A stretch of DNA of 64,000 nt from KBS50 sp042666615 (GTDB lineage Bacteria > Actinomycetota > Actinomycetes > Mycobacteriales > Micromonosporaceae), in contig NZ_JBHTDD010000003.1 of the NCBI RefSeq assembly GCF_042666615.1, positions 124,001 through 188,000 of the forward strand, in the 5' to 3' direction. Positions 46,975-55,890 of the stretch are shown in pieces. The notes beneath the pieces are model-generated. The model was not told the DNA's origin and ran no database searches. It was given only the letters and a program-made list of their open reading frames with translations. Both the position numbers and the translations under genes were made by a program. The stretch's first letter is position 1. Each line of letters opens with the position of its first letter.

Positions 46975-47170
46975 ACTGGCCCCCTATGTGTTCTTCTTTC
47001 GAGACCTAGCGGCGATATCACGCCGCTGTTTCTTGTGCCCGGAACGACGAAGGATAGCGCGTCAGCGCACCGTCTGCCACGGCACCACCACAACGGCTAC
47101 CCGACCACGGCATTTGGCGTCGGCAGGGCAATCGGCGCGGACACGGAAGCTGGCCTGGACACGGCGGTGG

Positions 47171-47232
47171 CCCGGTCACGGCGGTGGCCCGGACCCGACG
47201 CGCGCGTCGGGTCCGGGCCACCGCCGTGACCG
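47171..47232 (-). terminator. Perfect 30-bp-arm hairpin after the RseB/LolA-like gene
   Basis: Arms 47171-47200 and 47203-47232 are complementary at every position, around CG. It starts 4 bp after the neighbouring stop. A tandem duplicate of its left edge (CACGGCGGTGGCCCGG) lies just upstream. No U run follows, so its action as a terminator is inferred. Confidence 0.7.
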
Positions 47233-47236
47233 GGCG

Positions 47237-48370
47237 TTACTTCTCGGTACGGGCCACCTCGTACAGCCGTTCCGGGGTCACCAGCCCGGCCAGCAGCCGG
47301 CCGTCGTCGGTGAGCAGGACGCTGAACAGCTTGCCGGACAGCAGCCGGCCGCTGCCCCAGTCGCCGTCGACCTTCGGCACCCCCCCGAGCAGGCCCTCGA
47401 GCCGAGCGGCCTCATCGCCACCACCGGCGGGCGCGGGTCGCCCCGGTCCGGCCGGCCCGGCGCCATCGCGGGCCACCAACACGGTGGTCCACCCGGTGCC
47501 GACCGTCTTCATGCCCTCCGGCGGACCGGCCTTCTCACCCGGCCGGCCCGGCTGCGCGTCGTCGCCCGACGGCGCCTCCTTCGCCGGCTCAACGATCTTC
47601 GTGCCGGGCGGCGGGTTGAAGGTGAACTGCGCGGGGTCCGGCCGGCTGAAGTCCACCTGGGTGAAGGCCACCTCGAAGGCGGGCTCCGAGGCGCCCCGGG
47701 CGAAGATCTCGAAGCGCAGTGGGATGTGTTCCCGCGAGTCGATCGCGATCCGGACCTGCCCGACAAGCGACGCCGTGTCCCGGGGTCCGAGCACCAGCTC
47801 GTACGCGTCCCGGCCGGCGATGTGCGCGGACCGGCCGACGGTCACCTCGGTGGTCGGGTCCACCGCTGCCAACGCCTGCTCGGCGGCCTGCTGCGGGGTG
47901 AACGGCAGCTCGGTCGCCGGGGTCCGGCCGGCCGCCGCGCCCTCGGGCAGCACCCGGTGCACCGCCTCGTTGCGCTGGCTGGCCCACACCCAGACGTCCC
48001 GCCCGTTGTGGATCACGTCCGTCTCGCCGAGCGTGCCGAGCAACGCCACCCGCTGTTGCTCCGGCCCGGCGTACCAGACCCGCAGCGTGTGCGTCCCGGA
48101 CGCCAGCGTGGCGAGATCGGCCTCGCCCTGACCGCCACCGAGGGGGAGCGCCGGCAGACCGAGATCCGCGCGCTGGACCACGGTGCCGGACAGGCCGTCC
48201 AGCTTCGCGGTCTGCAGATCCACCAGGAGCTGGGCGGCGCTGCGGGGCGGCAGGACCGGTTCGGCGTTCGCGGCGAACGTGCCGACCGCGGCGCCGCCGC
48301 CGAGCACCACGACCGTGGCGGCCGCCGGGACCAGCCAGCGCAGGGCCGGCCGGTTGCTGAACATGGACAT
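47237..48370 (-). CDS. Secreted RseB/LolA-like envelope protein
   Basis: The protein is 377 aa from ATG 48370 with AGGAGG 8 nt upstream. One N-terminal membrane or signal segment (about 12-34) precedes a domain with LolA/RseB-like beta features (QLLVDLQTAKLDGLSGTVVQ, VWVWASQRNEAV, FEVAFTQVDFSRPDPAQFTF). A Gly/Pro-rich linker (about 265-330) precedes a final PERLYEVARTEK. Genes like this in actinobacteria sit beside two-component systems; here one is divergent 92 bp away. Role in envelope stress sensing is plausible. Confidence 0.8.
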   Translation of the reverse strand: MSMFSNRPALRWLVPAAATVVVLGGGAAVGTFAANAEPVLPPRSAAQLLVDLQTAKLDGLSGTVVQRADLGLPALPLGGGQGEADLATLASGTHTLRVWYAGPEQQRVALLGTLGETDVIHNGRDVWVWASQRNEAVHRVLPEGAAAGRTPATELPFTPQQAAEQALAAVDPTTEVTVGRSAHIAGRDAYELVLGPRDTASLVGQVRIAIDSREHIPLRFEIFARGASEPAFEVAFTQVDFSRPDPAQFTFNPPPGTKIVEPAKEAPSGDDAQPGRPGEKAGPPEGMKTVGTGWTTVLVARDGAGPAGPGRPAPAGGGDEAARLEGLLGGVPKVDGDWGSGRLLSGKLFSVLLTDDGRLLAGLVTPERLYEVARTEK

Positions 48371-48462
48371 GAGTCGCACCTCCTGCCGCCATCCTGCCCG
48401 GTGGGCGCTGTGACGGCGCTGAGAACTGCTGTGAGTTCCCTCAGCCAGGGTGGCACGCTTGT

Positions 48463-49122
48463 GTGGTGCGGTTGCTGGTGGTCGAGGACGAGGCACGCCT
48501 CGCCCGTGCGTTGCAGCGGGGCCTGCAGGCGGAGGGTTTCGCCGTAGATGTGGCCGGCGACGGGTCCACCGGAATGGACCTGGCCCGGTACGGCGGCTAT
48601 GACGCGGTGATCCTCGACGTGATGCTGCCCGGACTCTCCGGTTACCAGGTGGTTCGCCGGCTGCGCGCCGGACAGTGCTGGGTGCCGGTGCTCATGCTCT
48701 CGGCCAAGGACGGCGAGTACGACCAGGCCGACGGCCTGGACTGCGGCGCCGACGACTACCTCACCAAACCCTTCTCGTACGTGGTGCTGCTGGCCCGGTT
48801 GCGCGCCCTGCTGCGCCGGGGAGCGCCCAGACGCCCGACGGTGCTGGTCGCCGGTGACCTCAGTCTCGACCCGGCCGGCCGGCAGGTGACCCGGGGCGGT
48901 GCGGCGGTGGACCTGACCGCCCGCGAGTACGCCGTCCTGGAGTACCTGATCCGCCGCGCCGGCCAGGTGGTCTCCAAGACCGAACTGCTCGACCACGTCT
49001 GGGACGACAGCGTGGACACCGCCCCGAACGCGGTGGAGGTCTACATCGGCTACCTGCGTCGCAAGATCGGCCGGGACCGGCTGCAGACCATCCGTGGTGC
49101 CGGCTACCGGCTCGTGGGATGA
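48463..49122 (+). CDS. OmpR-family response regulator
   Basis: The protein is 219 aa. The receiver domain has acidic EDEA, phospho-acceptor Asp in VILDVMLPG and Lys in LTKPFSY. The winged-helix domain follows (about 125-219: LTAREYAVLEYLIRR, VEVYIGYLRRKI). GTG start. Its end overlaps the kinase start by 4 bp (ATGA). Confidence 0.95.
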   Translation: MVRLLVVEDEARLARALQRGLQAEGFAVDVAGDGSTGMDLARYGGYDAVILDVMLPGLSGYQVVRRLRAGQCWVPVLMLSAKDGEYDQADGLDCGADDYLTKPFSYVVLLARLRALLRRGAPRRPTVLVAGDLSLDPAGRQVTRGGAAVDLTAREYAVLEYLIRRAGQVVSKTELLDHVWDDSVDTAPNAVEVYIGYLRRKIGRDRLQTIRGAGYRLVG

Positions 49123-50537
49123 GACCGCGGCGGGCGCTGGGGCTACGCGCCCGGTTGCTGGCGATCGGCGTGACCGGGCTGAGCGTCGGGCTGGCCGCCG
49201 GTGGCGTGCTGCTGGTCGTCGTCCTCGGCTTCGCCCTGCAACGCACCGCCGACACCGAGGCGTTCAAGACCGCCGACGCGGTGGCCCGGCTCGCCAACCA
49301 TGGAGCGCTGCCGGATCCGCTGCCGGTCGCCGGCGGCGAGGTACGCGTCCAGGTCATCGACGATCAGGGACGGGTCCGGGCCGCTTCGATCGACGCGGAT
49401 CGGTTGGTGCCCATGCTCTATCCCGGCGAACTGGCCCGGATCGGGGACCGGGACCGGCTCTTCGTTCCAGGGGAGCGGTACGGCATGCGCGGACCGGTCC
49501 GCGTGGTGGCGGTGGCCGCCGGGCCGGTCGGAGACCCACGGACCGTGCTGGTGGCCAAGTCGATGGCGGACGTGGCGCAGAGCGTCCGGCTGCTGCGCAA
49601 CACCCTGCTGGTCGCGTTCCCGTTGCTTGTCGGACTCCTCACGGTGGTCGCCTGGCGGGTGGTCGGCGCGACGCTGCGGCCGGTGGAGGCGTTGCGGGCC
49701 AGCGCCGAGGAGATCACCGGCAGCGGCCGGGCCGGGCAGCTGCCGGTGCCGGCGGCGCGCGACGAGATCCACCGGCTCGCCGTGACCCTCAACGGCATGC
49801 TGGACCGGCTCGAGTCGGCCCGGGTCCGGCAGCGGGCGTTCGTCGCCGACGCGGCACACGAGCTGCGCAGCCCGCTGGCGAACATGCGTACCCAGCTCGA
49901 GGTGGCGCAGCGGCTGGGTGACCGGACCGACTGGGCCGGGGTGAGCGACGACCTGCTGGCCGACACCGTCCGGCTCGGCCGGCTGGTCGACGACCTGCTG
50001 CTGCTGGCCCGCAGCGACGAACCCGGCAGGCTGTCCCGCCCCCCGCGTCCGGTGGACCTCGCCGACCTGGTCGCCGAGGTGACGCGGCGGTACCCGACAC
50101 CGCCGGTGCGGTTCGAACCGTCCGAGCCGGCGTGGACCACCGGTGACCCCGACGAGTTGCGGCGCGTCGTGGCCAACCTCCTCGACAACGCGGTACGGCA
50201 CGCGAACGCCGAGGTGACGGTCACGGTGCGCCCCGCCGGGGCGTACCAGATGGTGGTGGTGACCGACGACGGGCTCGGCATCCCGGCCGCGGACCGGGAC
50301 CGGGTCTTCGGCCGGTTCACCCGGCTCGACGACGCCCGGGCGCGTGACGCTGGCGGGGCCGGTCTGGGGCTGGCGATCGTGGCCGAACTGGTCCGCCGGC
50401 ACGGCGGGACGGTGACCCTGTCCGACGCGCGTGCCGGCGCCGCTGTGCCCGGCGTACGGGTCGAGGTCCGGCTGCCGGCGGTTGATCCGCCGGTGGCGGA
50501 CCTACCGGCTACTGGTCCGCCGTCCGACGTCCGTTAG
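49119..50537 (+). CDS. Sensor histidine kinase
   Basis: The protein is 472 aa. Two membrane helices (about 10-40 and 160-180) bracket an extracytoplasmic sensor of about 120 residues. HAMP follows (LRPVEALRASAEEITGSG). The H-box has VADAAHELRSPLANM (His near 250), with N-box VVANLLDNAVRHA, G boxes DDGLGIPAAD and GAGLGLAIV. Partner of the response regulator it overlaps. The stop directly abuts the stop of the convergent gene. Confidence 0.95.
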   Translation: MRPRRALGLRARLLAIGVTGLSVGLAAGGVLLVVVLGFALQRTADTEAFKTADAVARLANHGALPDPLPVAGGEVRVQVIDDQGRVRAASIDADRLVPMLYPGELARIGDRDRLFVPGERYGMRGPVRVVAVAAGPVGDPRTVLVAKSMADVAQSVRLLRNTLLVAFPLLVGLLTVVAWRVVGATLRPVEALRASAEEITGSGRAGQLPVPAARDEIHRLAVTLNGMLDRLESARVRQRAFVADAAHELRSPLANMRTQLEVAQRLGDRTDWAGVSDDLLADTVRLGRLVDDLLLLARSDEPGRLSRPPRPVDLADLVAEVTRRYPTPPVRFEPSEPAWTTGDPDELRRVVANLLDNAVRHANAEVTVTVRPAGAYQMVVVTDDGLGIPAADRDRVFGRFTRLDDARARDAGGAGLGLAIVAELVRRHGGTVTLSDARAGAAVPGVRVEVRLPAVDPPVADLPATGPPSDVR

Positions 50538-52376
50538 TCACCGGGCCGGGCTGGGTTTACGGTCCGTGCACACCGGCTTCGTGGTGCCGACGACGTCGGC
50601 CGAGTAGACCACCCCGACCGTGAAGCAGTAGTCCAGGTTCTTGTTGAGCCCGTACACGGTGAAGGCGTTGCTGCCGGCGGGCAGGTCCTGGAATGCCTGT
50701 GGCTGCTGCCCCCGCCGGCCACCCGCGATGACCACCGGCCCTTCCACCCCGGGCGGATAGGTCCAGGTCAGAGTGACGCTGTCGGAGTTGTCCCGGAGCT
50801 TGACCGGGCCTGGCGGGGTGCCCGGCGAGGCGGGGGCGGCGCTCGTCGCGGCGACCGTCGGGGCGGGGGAGGCGGGCGGGGCGGCCGAGTCGCCGGTCGG
50901 CGCCGCGGTGGGCACGCCGGTGCTGCCGGTGGGCGAGCCACCACCCGTCAGGTTGAAGCCGGCGATCACCGCCGCCGTGCCGAGCAGCACCACCAGGACC
51001 CCGATGATCACGATGGGCACCGTCCGGCTGGTCCGCCGGGGCGGCGGATGGTAGACGGGGACCGGCAACCGGCTGCCCTGCCGCAGTTCCGGCAGGTTAC
51101 GGACGGGGTAGACGCCTTCGGCCTCGGACTCGTCGTCCGGCTGCGCGGGGCGGTACCAGGGCGGCGGGCCGTACGCCGGGTCGGATCGCGCCGGGCCGTA
51201 CGCCGGGTCGGATCGGGCCGGGTCGGATCGCGGCGCGGTGTCTGGTGCGCGGTACCGCCCGTCGTCCGGCCCGGTGCCGTACCGGGTGACGTACGGGCGG
51301 GTGACGTCCGGATCCTCGGAGGCCGGCCCGTCCGGCGGATGAACGGCCGGCGCGGTGGTGGGGGTGTCCGGCTCGGAGCGGACGCCCTCCTCGGGCGGCC
51401 ACCAACGCTCGGCCGGTTCGACAGGATCCTCCCGTAACGACGGATACGGATCGTCTTGATATGGATCATTCTGATAGGCGTCGTCCGGCGCGGGCTCGGT
51501 CGCCATCGGATGCCGCGGCGCGGCCCAGTACGCGTCATCCCGGTCCGCCGGTTCGGCCCGCTCGGGCACCGACGGTTCCCGCGGCGTCGGGAGGTCGGTC
51601 GGGGCCGGGTGGTGGGTCGGGGTCGGATGGTCGGCCGGTGTCGGGTGGTCGGTGGCGGCCGACGACGCCGCGGAACATACGTGATCCGGGTCCACCGCCG
51701 CCCGGGCCAGCGCGTCGACCTGGCGGGCCAGCGGATCCTCCGGGGGCAGATGCTGCCGGCACAGCTCCCCGGCCAGCGCGAAATGCTGGTGGGCGACGAC
51801 GTAACGGCCACAGTCGCGCTCCATGCCAGCCAGCCGGGCGAGCATCTTGATCCCGCTCGGATGGCCATCGCCGTACACCTCCCGGTGCAGTTCCCACGCG
51901 TCGGTCAACCGGGTCCGGGCCACGTCGCACTCGCCCAGCGCGTACTCGACGGTGGCCAGGTCGGCGTGCGCCGCCAATACCCGCAGCGACTCCGGACCCT
52001 CGATGGCGGTCAGCTCGATGACCACGTCCCGGTAGAGCCGGGCCGCCCGATCGTGGCTGCCCACCCGGTGCAGCACGGCCGCCAGCGTCGCGGCGGCGCC
52101 CACCGTTCGCGGATCGGTCGACCCGTACAGCCGGGTGGCCGCCGAGTAGGCGAAGGTCGCCCAGCCGCGCGCGGCGTGCGGATCGCCGAGCGCGACAAGC
52201 ACCCGCGCCTGCAGGCCGGCGACCTCGGTCAGATCCGGGGAGGCGTGCGCCGGGCTGGGATCCGCGGTGCTGAGGGCCTCGTCCAGCAGGTCCTGGGCAC
52301 CGGCGAGGTCGCCCTGCGCCACGAGGCCCTGGGCAGCGCTGGTTACGTCGCGGAGTCCGGGAGTCACGCGCCTCAT
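50538..52376 (-). CDS. TPR-containing membrane protein with FN3-like C terminus
   Basis: The protein is 612 aa from ATG 52376. Residues about 10-230 are helical repeats (TPR-like; AAQGLVAQGDLAGAQDLLDE, YRDVVIELTAIEGPES). A Pro/Asp/Arg-rich stretch (about 235-430) with RSDPAYGP repeats follows. One membrane helix (about 450-470, VPIVIIGVLVVLLGTAAVI) leads to a Ser/Ala/Pro linker and an FN3-like domain (about 515-605, VTLTWTYPPGVEGPVVI). Signal transduction across the membrane is likely but the partner is unknown. Confidence 0.8.
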   Translation of the reverse strand: MRRVTPGLRDVTSAAQGLVAQGDLAGAQDLLDEALSTADPSPAHASPDLTEVAGLQARVLVALGDPHAARGWATFAYSAATRLYGSTDPRTVGAAATLAAVLHRVGSHDRAARLYRDVVIELTAIEGPESLRVLAAHADLATVEYALGECDVARTRLTDAWELHREVYGDGHPSGIKMLARLAGMERDCGRYVVAHQHFALAGELCRQHLPPEDPLARQVDALARAAVDPDHVCSAASSAATDHPTPADHPTPTHHPAPTDLPTPREPSVPERAEPADRDDAYWAAPRHPMATEPAPDDAYQNDPYQDDPYPSLREDPVEPAERWWPPEEGVRSEPDTPTTAPAVHPPDGPASEDPDVTRPYVTRYGTGPDDGRYRAPDTAPRSDPARSDPAYGPARSDPAYGPPPWYRPAQPDDESEAEGVYPVRNLPELRQGSRLPVPVYHPPPRRTSRTVPIVIIGVLVVLLGTAAVIAGFNLTGGGSPTGSTGVPTAAPTGDSAAPPASPAPTVAATSAAPASPGTPPGPVKLRDNSDSVTLTWTYPPGVEGPVVIAGGRRGQQPQAFQDLPAGSNAFTVYGLNKNLDYCFTVGVVYSADVVGTTKPVCTDRKPSPAR

Positions 52377-52476
52377 CGTGCTTGCCCGGCCACGGTCGGT
52401 ACAAGGCCCGGAGGTCAACAATTCGATCGCGACCGCTCCAGCAGCCGACCGGCGTGCCGCGGGCTACCGTCGGAAG

Positions 52477-52998
52477 ATGGGTATCCATCGACTCAACCAC
52501 GCCGTGCTGTACGTCGCCGACCTGCGCCGATCCGTCGCGTTCTACACCGACGTGCTGGGTTTCGAGTCGGTGGACATGACACCCGAGGGATTCACCGGGG
52601 CGGCGTTCCTCCGGGCACCCGCCTCGACGAACGACCACGACCTGGGTCTGTTCGAGGTTGGTGCCGCCGCCGGCCCGTCCGCCGCCGGGCGCGGCACGGT
52701 CGGCCTCTATCACCTCGCCTGGGAGGTGGACACGCTGGACGAGCTGGCCGCGGTGGCGGACCGGCTGGTCGCCGCCGGTGCCCTCGCCGGCACCTCCGAC
52801 CACGGGACCACGAAGAGCCTGTACGGCGCCGACCCGGACGGCTTGGAGTTCGAGGTGGTCTGGCTGGTGCCGAAGGATCAGCTGGACGACGCCGCGCTGG
52901 CCGCCCGGCGCCGCATCGGCCGGCTGGATCTGGCCGCCGAGCGGCACCGGTACGGCGGACAGACCCGGGGTGGAGTCGGCATCTCCATCCCCGGCTGA
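52477..52998 (+). CDS. VOC-family (glyoxalase/dioxygenase fold) protein
   Basis: The protein is 173 aa with two beta-alpha-beta-beta-beta modules. Metal-binding candidates: His near the start of module 1 (LNHAVLYVADLRRSVAFY), His in YHLAWEVD and Glu in GLEFEVVWL, fitting extradiol-type ring-cleavage or related lyases. ATG 52477. No cofactor partner is nearby; substrate unknown. Confidence 0.85.
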   Translation: MGIHRLNHAVLYVADLRRSVAFYTDVLGFESVDMTPEGFTGAAFLRAPASTNDHDLGLFEVGAAAGPSAAGRGTVGLYHLAWEVDTLDELAAVADRLVAAGALAGTSDHGTTKSLYGADPDGLEFEVVWLVPKDQLDDAALAARRRIGRLDLAAERHRYGGQTRGGVGISIPG

Positions 52999-53065
52999 GG
53001 TTTCCGCCTCGGCCGGTTTCCGCCCTCGGCCGGTTTCCGCCCTCGGCCGGTTTCCGCCCTCGGCC
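52999..53065. repeat. Four 17-bp tandem repeats directly after the VOC stop
   Basis: Units at 52999-53014 (one base short), 53015-53031, 53032-53048 and 53049-53065, reading GGTTTCCGCCCTCGGCC. The array starts at the base after the TGA. Confidence 0.9.
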
Positions 53066-53100
53066 CGGAGGACCCGCCGCCGGACTGGTAGAACCGACTC

Positions 53101-54039
53101 ATGTCCGGTGCCCGTACCGCCGCCCTGCGCCGCGAACTCCTCGTCCGCTACCTCGACGTGTGGCTGCCCCGGGCATTGAACCGGTCCCGCCGGCTCACCG
53201 TGGCGCTCGGCTACGCGGGGGTGGACCGGGACGTCGCGGACGCGTCCCTGGCGGCGCTTGCCGAGTTCGCCGACCGGTTCGCCGGACGCCGGGTCACGGT
53301 GGTCGTGCTGGCCCCCGATCCGGGACTGGCCGAGCGGCTGGCGACCGCGCAACGGCGCCTCGGGCTGCCGGCCGACGTCGCCGTGCACCCCATCGCCGCC
53401 GGACCGGACGTCCTGCCGGCGGCGCTGCGGGCGGCCGGCGCCGCGGGAGCGCCGCTGCTGGCGTACCTCGACCTGACCGACGCCCCGGTGTCGCTCGACC
53501 CGCTGCTGGCGGCGGTCGCCGCCGGCCGACCGGCGGAGGCGCTGCTGGTGCTGGGCGGCGCGGCGGCGGACGCCGCACCCACCGCGGCGGCCGGGCGCGC
53601 CGGCTTCACCCTGTGCACCGAGGTGGAGTTGGTGCCCGACGACGCGACCGCCGCCGAACGGCTGGTGTTCGCCACCTCGCACGGACGCAACCTGGACGCC
53701 TTCAAGGACGAGCTGTGGGCGCTGGACGAGTACGCGGGGGTGCGCTACCGCGACCCGCGCGATCCCGAGGGGCACCTGCTCGACATCACCCTCAACCCGC
53801 ACCCGGGACCGTTGCGCCGGGAACTGCTCGCCCGGCTCGACGAGGGTCCGGCCACCGTCACCGAGCTGCGGCAGTTCGCCGCGAGCCAGACGGTGTACCG
53901 GGCCGCCGACGTCACCCGGGTGCTCGGTGCCTTGCTCGCGGCCGGGTCGGTCAGCCGTGCGCCGGAGGGCGGCCGGCTCGGCGGCGACGTGGTCATCTCC
54001 CGCGAGGTCACTTCCCCCGGTGGGCGGAGGCCCGCCTGA
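53101..54039 (+). CDS. TcmP-like protein (three-Cys-motif partner family)
   Basis: The protein is 312 aa. The N terminus (LRRELLVRYLDVWLP, then LTVALGYAGVD) and the later LDAFKDELWALDEYAG-type segment fit proteins recorded as three-Cys-motif partners. A C-terminal winged-helix-like region (about 240-305: TVTELRQFAASQTVYRAADVTRVLG) would bind nucleic acid. Function unknown. The 3' end overlaps the K+ channel gene on the other strand by 32 bp. Confidence 0.55.
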   Translation: MSGARTAALRRELLVRYLDVWLPRALNRSRRLTVALGYAGVDRDVADASLAALAEFADRFAGRRVTVVVLAPDPGLAERLATAQRRLGLPADVAVHPIAAGPDVLPAALRAAGAAGAPLLAYLDLTDAPVSLDPLLAAVAAGRPAEALLVLGGAAADAAPTAAAGRAGFTLCTEVELVPDDATAAERLVFATSHGRNLDAFKDELWALDEYAGVRYRDPRDPEGHLLDITLNPHPGPLRRELLARLDEGPATVTELRQFAASQTVYRAADVTRVLGALLAAGSVSRAPEGGRLGGDVVISREVTSPGGRRPA

Positions 54040-54499
54040 ACACCACCGAGATACCGGTGGCGATCACCCCCACGCTGAACACCATCTGCACGATCACCAC
54101 CCCGCGGGCGAGCTGACCCACGGCGGACACGTCGCCGTAGCCGATCGTGGTCACCGTGGCGAGGGCGAAGTAGAGCGCGTCCAGCCGCGTCCGCAGCCCG
54201 ACGAACTGGCTCGGATCGCTCACCACCAGCACGTAGTCGGCGAGCGCGAACGTCATGAGGCCGGCGACCAGGGTCACCGCCAGGCTGAGCAACGAGGCGT
54301 CGGTCTCCGGCCCGGAGCGCACCTGCCGCCGTACCTGGCGGGTGGTCAGCACGGCCACCGCGAACACCAGGAGCGCGGTGATGACGGCGCGCAGCACCGT
54401 CCGGGTGAGCGAGACGTCCGGCTCGACGGGTACGACGAAGTAGGCGCCCACGATGAGCAGGCAGGCCAGCGCCGCGTGCCGGCGTCGGTTGTGTGCCAT
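54008..54499 (-). CDS. Two-TM potassium channel-like protein
   Basis: The protein is 163 aa. The pore loop has the selectivity filter TIGYGD, between membrane helices, with a pair of N-terminal helices (about 8-25 and 35-52) before it. The ATG 54499 is chosen because the longer frame upstream lies in the palindrome and beyond. It lacks the RCK domain, so gating is unknown. Overlaps the TcmP-like gene end by 32 bp. Confidence 0.85.
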   Translation of the reverse strand: MAHNRRRHAALACLLIVGAYFVVPVEPDVSLTRTVLRAVITALLVFAVAVLTTRQVRRQVRSGPETDASLLSLAVTLVAGLMTFALADYVLVVSDPSQFVGLRTRLDALYFALATVTTIGYGDVSAVGQLARGVVIVQMVFSVGVIATGISVVFRRASAHRGK

Positions 54500-54525
54500 G
54501 CCCCGATTCTGTGGCCCGGACCGAC

Positions 54526-54574
54526 GGAAGGACCCCTTGTTCACGCATCGCGGGCGTGCCCAAGGGGTCCTTCC
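54526..54574. repeat. Palindrome with 14-bp arms upstream of the K+ channel gene
   Basis: Arms GGAAGGACCCCTTG (54526-54539) and its complement (54561-54574), perfect, with a 21-nt loop. It lies 11 bp after the stop of the DUF4236 gene and may end its transcript. Confidence 0.8.
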
Positions 54575-54585
54575 TCGCTGCGCGG

Positions 54586-54765
54586 TCAGGAGCGCGACTT
54601 GTCCTGCTTCCAGGACAGCGGGCCGGGCAGGTCGACGCGGTGCGCGCGGGCCCGCGAGTTCCACGACCAGCGGCCGATCCTGATGCTCCAGGAGGAGAAA
54701 CCGTTCTCGGTGAAGTTCAGGACCAGCGGGCCGTACTTCTTGCGCTTGCGGAACATCAGACCCAT
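54586..54765 (-). CDS. DUF4236-type small protein
   Basis: The protein is 59 aa. The opening MGLMFRKRKKYGPLVLNFTE matches the DUF4236 start. ATG 54765 has AAAGGAG upstream; the longer in-frame sequence is not plausible coding. Rich in Lys/Arg/Trp/Ser. Function unknown. Confidence 0.8.
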   Translation of the reverse strand: MGLMFRKRKKYGPLVLNFTENGFSSWSIRIGRWSWNSRARAHRVDLPGPLSWKQDKSRS

Positions 54766-54880
54766 CGCTGTGCTCCTTTCGATGATGAGCGACCGGGGTG
54801 GCCCAGATGTGCCCCGAGCGTCTGTTTGCCAAACCCGCCCCGGACTCGTCCCCCATGCGCGAATTGCGGCGGGTCTCCGG

Positions 54881-55777
54881 TTACGGCCGTCGCGTTCCGG
54901 ACGAGGACGGGTCGCTCGGGCCCCGGCGTCCCGGTTGTGCGGCCCGGAAGCCACCCGGCGTCCAACCCACCTCGCGCTGGAAGAAGCGACCGAAGTTGGT
55001 CGGCTCGGGAAAGCCCAGCCGGCGGCCGACGTCGGCGACCGGCTCGTCGGTGGCGGCGAGCAGCCGCATCGCCTGCAGCGTGACCCTGTCGTCGATCACC
55101 TGCTTGGCACTGCGACCGGTGGCCGCCAGGCAGGCCCGGGTCAGGGTACGGACCGAGCAGCGCAACCGGTCGGCGTAGTCCTCCACCCGCCGAGTCGTCG
55201 CGTACGACCGTTCCAGTTCATCCCGCAGCCGCCGGTAGGTGTCACAGTCGGCGGACTCGCCGGTGGCCGGCAGCAGGGCGAGCCGGAGCAGGAGCACGGT
55301 GAGCTGGTGCCGCAGCAGGTCACCGGCGAGTCGGCCGGGGCCGTGCCGACGGCAGTCCACGACCAGCTGACTGATCTCGCTGATCACCGCGTCCTCGTCC
55401 TCGCCGGCGAGCTGCCAGTGCCCGCCGGTGTCGGGTGGGCCGGCGGCGACCCGGTCGTCCCAGCACAGCACCACGGCGTCGAGGCCCGGCTGTCCGCCGC
55501 ACCGGACGACCTGCCCGGGACGGGCCCACACCAGTGTGCCGGGGCGGCACTGGCGGGCGCTGAAGTCGACCTCGTGGGTGCCGTGCCCGACGGTGACCAG
55601 GATCAGTTGGTGCTCGGTGAGCAGCTGCGGTCGACCGAACCCGGGACCGTCGCGGAGATCCCGCAGCGTGGTACTGCCGATCCCCGCCCAGCCGGGCACC
55701 GGTTGGCCGCTGCCATCACCGCCGTGACCAGGACCGATCATCGGCCCGACGGTAGCCGCCGGGCGCCGCCGACGCAC
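54881..55777 (-). CDS. AraC-family transcriptional regulator
   Basis: The protein is 298 aa. An N-terminal cupin-like effector domain (about 25-140) precedes a C-terminal AraC domain (about 180-275) with VEDYADRLRCSVRTLTRACL and DVGRRLGFPEPTNFGRFFQR. A start at ATG 55741 is an alternative. It is divergent from the SDR gene, with an imperfect palindrome between them. Confidence 0.9.
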   Translation of the reverse strand: MRRRRPAATVGPMIGPGHGGDGSGQPVPGWAGIGSTTLRDLRDGPGFGRPQLLTEHQLILVTVGHGTHEVDFSARQCRPGTLVWARPGQVVRCGGQPGLDAVVLCWDDRVAAGPPDTGGHWQLAGEDEDAVISEISQLVVDCRRHGPGRLAGDLLRHQLTVLLLRLALLPATGESADCDTYRRLRDELERSYATTRRVEDYADRLRCSVRTLTRACLAATGRSAKQVIDDRVTLQAMRLLAATDEPVADVGRRLGFPEPTNFGRFFQREVGWTPGGFRAAQPGRRGPSDPSSSGTRRP

Positions 55778-55828
55778 CTCGGGGTCGCCTGCCGGGTTGT
55801 CGGGACGGTGCGGGGCCGACTAGGTTAC

Positions 55829-55848
55829 CCGAAAGTAGCTACCTTCGG
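55829..55848. promoter_or_regulatory. Imperfect palindrome in the AraC/SDR intergenic region
   Basis: CCGAAAGTAGCTACCTTCGG reads as a 20-bp inverted repeat with a single mismatched pair, centred on GTAGCTAC. It lies 43 bp upstream of the SDR ATG. Confidence 0.65.
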
Positions 55849-55890
55849 TGCCGCGTGGCGGTGACCGACCTCAGCTCCCGAAGGGGTGTC

